From: Undaria pinnatifida | Lineage: Eukaryota > Sar > Phaeophyceae > Laminariales > Alariaceae | Assembly: GCA_012845835.1 (NCBI GenBank) | Contig: JABAKD010000030.1 | Location: 3,336,416-3,400,415 of the forward strand | Length of the DNA: 64,000 nucleotides | Direction of reading: 5' to 3' | Shown here: positions 13,543-22,953 of the stretch, in pieces | Numbering within the stretch: position 1 is the first letter of the stretch | Layout: every line of letters begins with the position of its first letter | The notes under the pieces: model-generated | Told to the model about the DNA's origin: nothing | Seen by the model: only the letters and a program-made list of their open reading frames with translations | Databases searched by the model: none | Program-made: the position numbers and the translations under genes

Positions 13543-14241
13543 GACCTACTATTATGGAAAAATTTTTAGCGATTATTTCTGGCGATTATTTTTGTAGTTT
13601 TGAGGCTCCAGAAATAACTGCATCAGAAATAAGCGGCGTCCATTATGGCTTCTGATTTTTGGAAAGTGGTTTTATTTTGAATTGGTAGGTCTTGTTTTGC
13701 CGTTTGCCTTTATTTTTGAAATCTGGCACGTACACTGTCGCCGGCGACGTTAGGTCATCACCGCCTCTGCTGCGGTCTCTTCTGCTGCGCTGCTGCTGTT
13801 GTGCTGGTGTGGTGTGCCTGTGGTGGTTTCGATGGTGGTGGTGCTGCTGCTGTCGCGTTTGTGTGAGGATGAAGCTCTGTCTCGCACACAACAAGCGCAG
13901 TATGCTGTCGTAGGTGTGTTTGTGATTCTTTGTTATGGGTGATGCGTGACGTGTACAGCAGACAAGTATCATACCAGGTACAGTATGGGCAGTGGTGACA
14001 TGTGATACTTGGTACGAGGTAGTATCCAAAAGTCAAATAATCCCAGTTTTGAGAGGTTGGAAGAGCTGTTATTTCTGGGCTCAGAAATCACCAGATCCGC
14101 TGATTTCTGGCCTCGATTATTTCTGAACCAAGAAATAACGATGATTTCTGGTCCCATAGTGGAAGGTTTTTATTTTTGGCGTCGGAGATCCCGGTTAAAG
14201 AGAGAAATAATCGATGAAAATATTCGCCATAATAGTAGGTC
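13543..14241. mobile_element. PIF/Harbinger-like non-autonomous element
   Basis: Perfect 15-bp terminal inverted repeats (GACCTACTATTATGG at 13543-13557 and its complement at 14227-14241), flanked on both sides by TAA. A 3-bp TAA/TTA duplication is typical of PIF/Harbinger. Both subterminal regions repeat GATTATTTCTGG in alternating orientation. There is no transposase. The CA/GT-rich centre may be unrelated filler. Confidence 0.6.
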
Positions 14242-14649
14242 TAAACAAGGAAGATACCAGCACGCAGTGTTATTTTTTTAAGTTGCTCCGCGTTTTTTAT
14301 CAGATTTCATTTTCAGCCCCTGTAGAAAACATGCCTAAAAAAAAAATTGAAACCAACCAAAAACATATGGAGAAACGCGTTCTTACGAGACGACGCTGGG
14401 CCAGAGTTTTGGAGATGTCGAAGAACCCCGCCAAAACGGCTTGAACGCGGCACGTCATCGAGAGGGGGCGCTGGCGGGAGCATACTTGTAGAGGTGAGCA
14501 CGTTGTTAGGTGATGTTAATCACGGGGCAACAGTTAATCAGTGGCCAACCTAGAGCTTTGTTGTGTATGTCTTCAAACCACGCACAAGTCAAGTAGGTAT
14601 GATGTGATACTGCAACACAACACTGAACAACAATACAAGAAGCAGGAAG

Positions 14650-15562
14650 CAAGAGACGTCGTAACACATGACCATTCTCGCGCTTTGAGATGCTTTGCGC
14701 ATCGATGGCGCCAAGCAACCTATGCTAGGTACAGGCAGCAGGCGGGTGCAATACACATGCCAAGCGAGCCGAGGCTGTACCTATGCCAGACTGCAGATGC
14801 GACGCTTGCACACACGATCTGTACAGCAGCAGAACACTCGTTCCTGCGTTCGTTCGTAATTTTGTTTTCCTCCGCACTTTCATGTCCTATACTATTTCCA
14901 AGTAGTTTGTCAAAGTAGGACAGGAAGGAAGACGCACGTACCGTATCTTCCGAACAAGACGCACGCCGTACACACACCATTCCCGCGATTTGAGATGCTC
15001 TGCGCATCGATGGCGCCAAGCAATCTTTGCTAGGTACAGGCAGCAGGCAGGTGCAATACACATGCCAAGCGAGCCGAGGCTGTACCTATGCCAGACTGCA
15101 GATGCGACGCTTGCACACACTATCTGTAATGTAGAATGGTACAGCAGAACACTCGTTCGTGCGTAATTTTTTTTTCCTCCGATCTTTCATACCTATACTA
15201 TTTCCAAGTAGTTTGTCAAAGTAGGACAGGAAGGAAGACGTATCTTCCGAACAAGACGTCGTAACCAGTAACACCTGACCATTCTCGCGTTTCGAGATGC
15301 TCTGCGCATCGATGGCGCCAAGCTATCTTTGCTAGGTACAGGCAGCATGCAGGTATAATACCCATTCCAAGCGAGCCGAGGCTGAACCTATGTCCGACTG
15401 CAGTTGCGACGCTTGAACACACGATCTGTACGGAATACAGCAGAACACTCGTACGATTTTTTTTTCCTTCCCACTTTGATTTCCTATACTATTTCCAAGT
15501 TGATTGTCAAAGTAGGCAGGAAGACGCAGGAGGTATCTTCCGAGCACGACGTCGTACAACAT
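14650..15562. repeat. Tandem triplication, about 300-bp unit
   Basis: Three copies starting near 14650, 14950 and 15250. Shared blocks include GAGATGCTCTGCGCATCGAT, GCTAGGTACAGGCAGCA, CCAAGCGAGCCGAGGCTG and CTATACTATTTCCAAGTAG. A partial fourth copy begins at 15548. Matching minus-strand open frames in each copy come from the repeat and look non-coding. Confidence 0.8.
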
Positions 15563-15563
15563 G

Positions 15564-15622
15564 ACCATACTTATGCCTAGTCTAGTAAAGGCTGCCTAGT
15601 CTAGTAAAGGCATAAGTATGGT
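15564..15622. repeat. Perfect hairpin with internal direct repeat
   Basis: ACCATACTTATGCC and GGCATAAGTATGGT form a 14-bp inverted repeat. Between them TGCCTAGTCTAGTAAAGG occurs twice directly. It sits exactly at the end of the 300-bp array. Confidence 0.75.
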
Positions 15623-16893
15623 GGGGCTATCTATGCCGTGTTCGGTAGGGAGTCATGATATCTCGTTATTATACCAGAAATAGTATTGCTTTCGTCAAAA
15701 ACACGTTGAAAGTAGGTCAAGGTATAAAAATACTGCCGTACTTCTTTGTTGACTCACGTACTCACTTTGTTGTTCCAGGGTTGCCGTGACCGAAGGTGCC
15801 CTTAAATTTGATATCAGCATTCAACAGCAGGAGGAGCAGTAGTAGCGTGTGCCTCGTTAATTAATGCCTTGAATTAGTATGAATTAATTGAATCCCCCCC
15901 CCCCAACTCGTGTTCATTAGATTTCACCACCCCCCCCTTTATCGTGTGTATATACCACTGTATTATCAATATTTAATACCTGGCACCTGCTGGTCCTTTG
16001 CAAACACATGTACTGGTACTACCGCAACATAAAACTTGCGCAGCACTTTATCAGTGCTCTACCTGGTCCTGCTGCACGTCTGTAAAAGCATGACGTACGA
16101 CCATATACATCTTGTTCGCACCATGCAAGACACTATCTTATCCGTCCTGTATTCCATGCCTGCCCCCCGTTTCAACGACCAGCCACACTGTGCCGGAGGT
16201 CGACGGGGCTGGTGGTTCCTACGATATTGACGTGGAAGCTGACACCAACCCACACAAGGTAAGGCCCAATAACATACTCAGTCCGAGAAGCTATTTGAAC
16301 TGCGCGCATTTTTTGGGGACGAACAGCTTGGATTCGGAGCCAGGGTAACGTTTTCGTGTACTACTGTAGGCGATATACCAAGAAGCGAAAAAATAGTGGT
16401 ACTACTCAAGATGGAGATGCAGGTGTTGCACATCAATAATGTAGTGTCGATGCCTATGATACTCCGTTGTTTGTATTATTTATCTTTGTAGTTACGGTTG
16501 TGGTGTGCATCTCACGCTACAGTAATTGTGTGTTTTTCACATCATACGGTATCGTTATTGTATTCTTTCAGGCGTCTATGGCGTTGAGAAGGCAAGCGCA
16601 TAAGTTGAGCTTTTGTTTGCTTCTGCTCACAGGTCAAGCCCCAGGCCCGGTTGCGCCCGACGAATGACCCGGAGGCGACGACTGGGCGGCATCCACACGG
16701 AGCTCGGAGACGGCGTCCAAATTGACATAAATTAATACCCAGCCCTTCAGGATTTATCACCGCAACCGAGGGACGTCGCTATCATACGCCGAACATCGAT
16801 TATTATTACGTGCATGCTAACCCTGACCCCTACACCAAGCAAACGCCAACGGTTGCTTTGCCCCCTGCATTCCAAACGCCCCAATGCACCAGT

Positions 16894-19589
16894 CTAAACC
16901 GCGAAAAATACAGCCTGCACACTAGGTGTCCCATCAGCACAACTCCGGCGCCAAACAAACCACGCCTCCGGTGCATTGCACGGCCTCCCGCGGTACGTTG
17001 CCCGCGGGAGTGCAACAACCGCACTAGGCGGATTTTCTTTGAACCAGTTACCGCGCGCCTTTGTGGGTTCGAGGAATGTCAGCCTCAGCTTGAATGCCAC
17101 TCCTACCCGCGCAATCCGCCAAGCAATACTCAAAATTTCGAAGGCGTTCTTGTACGGGGGGCTAGTAACTATCCAGTCTACAAGGCTTGATTCGTCGGTG
17201 AAGGCCTTGAAGCACGCCTCTGAGGATGCGTCGTAGTGCGTGTCCGCCTGCAAACTGGACGAAGCGAGGCACGCGCACATTTGGGGGGGTTGGGGGGGGG
17301 GGGGGGGGGGGTTGTTAACCGGTATGCACACAAGTCACAGACTCCACAATCAGCCGCCATTCTGAAGCATTGCCCACAATTCATGTACACAACAAGTGGC
17401 CCAAAATCCAAACGAGTTTTGTACCACGGACTGAGGTATTTCCAATATTATGACGCTGCAAAGCGAGTTTCTAGTTTACGGTGGCGCCCGAAAAGTAGGG
17501 ACCAAGGAGCTCTACGACACGCGCGGAGCATTGCGGTACTCGTACTGCTGTACACTCATCCTGGACGCTTGATAAGATCGCACACATTGTTTGTCTGGCG
17601 CATGGGCCCCAAAATGGTTAAGGGGTGTTACATTTATTAAAACTAGTGGTACGACCGCTGCTTGCGCCAGCGGGGCCTGTACGGCAACGGCCCACCCACC
17701 CACATACACCCATAGACCCACACACCCACCCCACACAACCACCCACCCACTCATTCATCCACACACGCACTCAACAACAACCCACCCATCCACCCACCCA
17801 CAATAATACGTAGAGAGAAGGAAGAAAAAAAACAGGCGCCCCTTCTTTCACCGGGGACACCGAGGGCTGCCGTGCGGGGTGGGCTTGGAACGGCTGTGGT
17901 GCCGGCTGGGGTCCGGTGGCGGTCGGGAGAAGCCGGTTTCCCCCAGGGTATAATAAAAAGCAATACACTGTGAAGATCCAAAATAACGTCACGACGCTAT
18001 CGTATTATATTATAAGGATGTTTGCAAGTGTAATATAATATAGAACAAAAACGTCATCTGAGAGATCAAGGATTTGCACACATCGGACAGATCAGATCCC
18101 CATTCATGATCTGTGCCGTTCAGGGTAGACAGATGCCTGGTATATATGGTCTGCATGGCCTAGATCATGTTGCCGAGCGTGGAGCCGTGTGGTCTGCATG
18201 ATCTAGCATATGTTTCCTGGGTAGGATCTGTGTTACGCAGATCCTGCACAACATATCAAAACGACAGATAGATGTTATAGATCATCTGGATCGTGATCTG
18301 TCCGACGTGTGAAGTATTTGGCCAAAATCATCTGTGCAAGCAAAATCCTGTACTGCCTTGCACACACAACAGAGTTTTTATATATTGGTTGCACGTAATA
18401 ATACTAATAATAAGAGGGGCGGGGGGGGGTACTATTTTATGCTCTTCTGTTTTGATATATTGATTATATCTGTGTTGCAGACAGCACGAAAACAACTCTT
18501 TTTGGCCAAAACTGCACTCAAATCGACAACTGAAAAGCACCTCTACTTCCGTTTTTTTCCTGCTGTAAAAAGGACCAGTACGTGCGTAAAACTTTTTTTG
18601 CAGCTCATACAGCAGCAACAGCAAAGCTATCCAGCAGCAGCAACCGTCCCTCACCATCGGTTCAAGTCGTTCGTAGTGACGCGCAGGCCTTGCTCTGTCA
18701 TCACCATTGCCACAGCGTCTCCCTTCGCGCCGCAGATGTCAAGCACCTTTCCCGTAACCTCCACTTTCTCCAAAAGAGCTCGCACCTGCCGCAATCGAAG
18801 CGACGTCGAGCGATATAAGGTTAAGCCAGTGAGAAACGTTGCTATCTGACACAAAAGGATGTCGGCCTCATGAACAGCTCTGCTGCACAACACTCGCGTA
18901 CGTACATACTGGTATCTCATACCATACAGCCATACCCCTTTGTTTTTAGAAGCAACGTACAACATGAGGCAGGGCCGTATAATATGAACAATGTGTTTAT
19001 GTTTGCGACACAGCAGTACTTGATCTCAGTGAGTGCGGTCAGTCGCTGCTTGTAAAAACAGCGGAACATATGTGGGCCTGCTCTATGGTCGTACAGGCTA
19101 CACACCACATACGCATGATCATGCGACGTACAGTCTATCAGGTATACATCATGGGGAGCATGCGACGTACAGTCTATCAGGTATACATCATAAACAGCTT
19201 CACACCTGGAATGAGGTCGAGGGGTATCGACCAAGAGGTGAGGCTTGACCCGTAGCCATGGTTCCCAACGAACCCTTCTCCGCTTTCTGCTGCTGCGCGA
19301 TGAACTTCTTGTACATAGAGACTACACAGTCCGTGCGGCAACATACACATTCACCAGCCACAAAACGCTGCTCCGTAATGTCGCGAGAGTGCACCCATGC
19401 GGCTCCAACACTAGCAGTCCATTGCTCCAGCGCCGACCAGCAAGGACCGCTCCCCACGTGCCTCCAGCCGACATTCGACCTATCCCGAGCGCCAGGCCGG
19501 CCGCACGCATAGCAGAGCGCAAGCCCTCCTTCCGGATTTGGCTTCCCATGCTGTGCCAGCCCGCAAGCTCCGCGAGACCCCCTCGGCAT
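16894..19589 (-). CDS. Cys-rich SAM-dependent methyltransferase-like protein (SPPY motif)
   Basis: Exons in transcript order: 19206-19589, 18655-18785, 16894-17254. Phases 0 and 2 agree and give 291 residues ending in TAG. Residues 1-128 are Cys-rich (CYAC, ECVCCRTDC), perhaps metal-binding. Exon 2 carries a Rossmann motif I (VLDICGAKGDAV, 141-153) and the acidic end of strand 2 (VTTNDLN). Exon 3 carries DWIVTSPPYKNAF; TSPPY (202-206) is the catalytic-loop motif of amino-methyltransferases that modify adenine N6 or cytosine N4. VGVAFKLRL, FLEPTK, LPRATYRG and EAWFVW follow. Motif I precedes the SPPY motif. DNA is the likely substrate, but that is inference. The first donor (CAG|GTGTGA) joins PSTSFQ to VRALLEKV. 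Exon 3 has a nearer acceptor 7 bases inside, which would break the frame; the one at 17254 restores it. The 5' end may extend to 20492. It could be a host gene or cargo of an old mobile element; no recombinase or transposase lies beside it. Confidence 0.68.
18077..18312. mobile_element. Short foldback element (CACACATCGGACAGATCA ends)
   Basis: Left end CACACATCGGACAGATCA and right end, on the opposite strand, CACACGTCGGACAGATCA: 17 of 18 positions match. Inside are many GATCTG/CAGATC motifs. It lies in the intron 17255-18654 of the methyltransferase-like gene. No clear target duplication. Confidence 0.55.
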
Positions 19590-19914
19590 GTTTTGCTCAA
19601 AAAAACAGGAAAAGTACAGATTTATTCGGTCGATGTTGATCACGAATATCTCTTCGAATCGAGATCGAACGCGGGACCACCAGCTAACTGTGGAAAGCAG
19701 AGGACCGTGCCTACTCGGTCTTCCGGACGCTTGCCCGCGTTAGAGCCAAGGTATCGGTCGAGAGGCGCTCCGAGAGGCGCTCCTAGGCACTCCTCCCAGA
19801 ATACGACCGTACTTTTCGTCGACGAGTCGGAGGCCCAGAAAAGTTCGAACGCGGACGATCGCAGATAAAAAACAAGGCAGGCACCACTGGCTTGATGGGC
19901 GACACCACTCTCAC

Positions 19915-20492
19915 GAAGTCTGGAGAGATTTCACGCAGAGGGGCCTCTGCTATGACGACAAGTCTGTTTGGTGATGATGGGGGGGGGGGGTGGTTTGGAT
20001 AGGTTCCCATGAAAAAAATGCAAAATATTACTGGAAACCCGCAAAACCCAAAAACGGTATTTCTCAGCACCACATAATTGCTCGTGCATCAAGGCACGTC
20101 GGCGCAAGGCTCTTTTTTTTTGCTGCAGGTGCACCCCGATGCTCATGGCTACCTGACCGTCCTGACAGCTCGAGAAGGTGCCCACTGTAGCGTGCGCACC
20201 ATTGACAAACGACGTGATCTAAAAAATGCGGTGCATCTTAAAAAAATAACACTGCACGAGGAAGATACGAAGACACTACTGGATCGTATTTTGCATGCCG
20301 TCAGTGTCTATTCAATCAAGCGCAACGCCAACACGCCCACCTGCTTCGTTGATCACAGCTCATACGAAGACCGCCCCGCATCGAGCCGGTCGTGAACCCT
20401 GTCACCGTAGCTGCTGGTAGAAGCATAGCCCACACCGCCACAAACAGATGTGCTGGGGCAGACATCATGAACCGTGTGGCAACCCGCGTCAT
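19915..20492 (-). CDS. Possible 5' exons with signal/transit-like presequence
   Basis: Two minus-strand exons could precede the methyltransferase-like gene. The first (20341-20492, ending AG|GTGGGC) starts at Met and encodes a basic N-terminus, a hydrophobic core (LFVAVWAMLLPAATVTG), then FTTGSMRGGLRMS. That layout resembles the two-part plastid presequence of algae with secondary plastids: a signal peptide, an aromatic residue at the cleavage site, then a Ser/Arg-rich transit part lacking acids. The second exon would be 19915-19963 (LVVIAEAPLREISPDF). Its phases link 20341 to an extended third exon at 19206-19595, which would give 360 residues. A plus-strand reading frame at 20126-20395 overlaps the intron and conflicts with this model. 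Only phase and composition support it. Confidence 0.3.
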
Positions 20493-21328
20493 CGATTTCC
20501 GTTTCACTGTTATATATGGCGACTGCGCGAGGGAACCGCGCGCTCTTGGTGATAGCAAGCGTACACAGCAATTGCAGATGCAAATAGTTGTTGCAGACGC
20601 CAAGTGAAGTACCCGTCACAACCAGCTACGGCCAAGCAGCGCAAGGCTACAGCTCACTAAAGTGGGGTTGTGCGAATATCAACCCCTACAAACATAACGC
20701 CGCACGAACATATGGAACTCCATTTTTGAATTCAAAATGTAAAATGTACGATGTACGATGCGCAACAGCGGTGTGCTCCCGGGAGCGTACTTTGTAACCG
20801 CGTTACGAGATACCAACAAGCTGCACAAACGAGACAGCCAAACCTAGCATCACATAACAAGTGTGACGTACGTGAGAAACAGTTGCGCAGCGCGCTCTTC
20901 CACGGATCCGACGCAAGGTTAAACGCCACACACTGAATATGAGCCAATCCCAGTTGCAGAACGTGATGAGGGACTTCGATAAGGGTGTACTTCGGTGAAA
21001 AAATAACGGGCCCGGAAAGAATTGAGAAAATCTAACATTTACCTCGGATTAAAGCTCTTCGTAGGATTCGAATGAGCCTAAACATCACCATATCTCAACA
21101 ACTATGGCGAGCACGCCGAAACAACTTGCAGACATGGAAAGCTTGCTTGCAGCTTGCTCAGTTCATCGATTTTATCACATCTGAATCATCCCCGATCCCC
21201 TTCCGGACCCGGCCACAAAAAACGAAATAAAACTTTTCAAATATTTTAACCTCGCTGAGGTCCTCGCATGAAACATAAAACCAACCCTCCATACGCCTGA
21301 AGACACGAAGACTCTCGGACTCGAGGCC

Positions 21329-22905
21329 ATGCCTTTTGCGCTGAAGCCGGAGTCGCTGCAGAGTATCAAGGCAACGTTGGCTTCTCGGAGCGCATGTAAG
21401 CTTGTCAGCGTGCTCCAAGTGAAAGCTAAGAGTACGTATCAAGTGGAGGTCACGGCGGAGCTGCCCGATGGGTCGAGATCCCGCTGGAGGAGCGATGGTA
21501 TGAAGTATCCACACGGCAACAAAACGCGTCGAGATTGGGACGCAGAGGCGCAGTTTGCTGCTGCCTGGCGGCCAGACCACACGAACAAACTGGTGCCTCG
21601 CTTCAGTGATGCCAGGCGCAAGGTTGAAGCCAAAGCCGAAGCTCCTCCTCCTCCTCGAGAAAAGCGCTCACGTGATTGCCACTACCAAGAAAACGAGGAA
21701 ACACCTCCTGCAAAACGCGGCGGAATAGGGGAAGGGGCCGGCAGGCCGAAGGGAGGCTATGGTAGGAAGAAGCTGCCGGAGCTTTTACATACCGAAGTCC
21801 CAAACAGCGCCCCACCAGACGACTCCCAGTTGTTAGACAGCCAGCAAGAGCAGCAGCAGGACGAGGGCCATGACGGAGAGGAAGAAGCGGGGGACGGGGA
21901 ACAGGAGGAGGAAGTGATCCAGAGCAAAGGCGAAAAAGGCAAAGGCAAAAAAGGCGACAAGAAGAAACAAGAAACAACGAAAAAAACGGCGGCTGCGAGC
22001 AAGAAGGACGACGTCAAAAAAAAGGCGGCGAAAAAGGAGGAGGTGGAGGTTGTGACGGTGAGGGACGTCATTGCGCGCGTACCTTTGCCCTCCGGGGAAA
22101 GCGGGAAGAGCTGCAGCTTCACCGTCCTGTCTTGGAACGTGAACGGCCTTCGAGCAACCGTGAAGAACGGCTTGGAGGTGCTGCGACGCATGGTGGAGAC
22201 CGAGAGGCCCGACCTGGTCTGCTTTCAGGTTCGGACATGTTCAAACTTCGTGCTGCTGTATATGCCTGATAGCTACACTTACTGTAGTTCGAAGGGGAGT
22301 CGCCGACCTATATCCTTAATGAGGACACACAACCCGTAACACGCGCGATCGGAGTATCACACACAGCTTGCAAAGATGGGTTGCGACAAAATCTTCGATC
22401 TCACAGCTGGGGTGTATTTTTATTTTATAATCGAGTGTTTGCGGTAAAATACTTCAATAAAAGTTCTTCCATCATGCCAGAAAAAGGCCAGATTCACTCG
22501 GGCATGCTTTTGGTTGTGTTTGCGGTGAACGAATCGCAGAAAAGGCGTACACGGCCTCCATATCACCGACGGGGAGCGGGTAGGCAATATCAAATTTTGA
22601 ATTTAGACATGGTGCGGTAGCACCTAGACTCACCGACAGGGGCAGGCCCAGCACAACACCATCAGACAAACAACAGCAGCACGGCAGTAGCACAGCACCA
22701 GCACCAGCAGCACCAGCAGCAGCGGGGGGGGGGGGCGGGGGCGATGGTGGTGGCGATAGCCCCGCCAGATGAGTTGCGGCACAGCAGCTCGCCCTGGCTC
22801 GATCACCACGATCATCATCACAACAGCACAACCAATTTTTTATTGATTTTTTCAGAAACAAACGCAGGAGACACCAACCGCAGTCTCAGCACAACAGCCG
22901 CCGCA

Positions 22906-22953
<48 letters not shown>

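Larger units (their letters stand above)
1..16893. other. Intergenic region without supported genes
   Basis: Apart from the repeats listed separately, I see no gene here. Open frames are short and lack family motifs. The best isolated candidate is a minus-strand exon at 5136-5206 (see findings). A GC-rich direct repeat of GGCGTATAGCCGCCCGCGG lies at 9288-9325. Confidence 0.5.

Noticed and set aside
14720-15422. Repeated minus-strand frames with similar proteins
   Set aside because: The same short frame appears in each unit of the 300-bp array with frameshifts; there is no sign of selection.
19600-19770. tRNA-like B box (GCGTTCGATCTCG on the minus strand)
   Set aside because: No matching A box or cloverleaf was found. 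Too weak to call.
19245-19868. 207-codon plus-strand frame
   Set aside because: Antisense to the Cys-rich exon of the methyltransferase-like gene; the minus strand has the phase-consistent splice sites.
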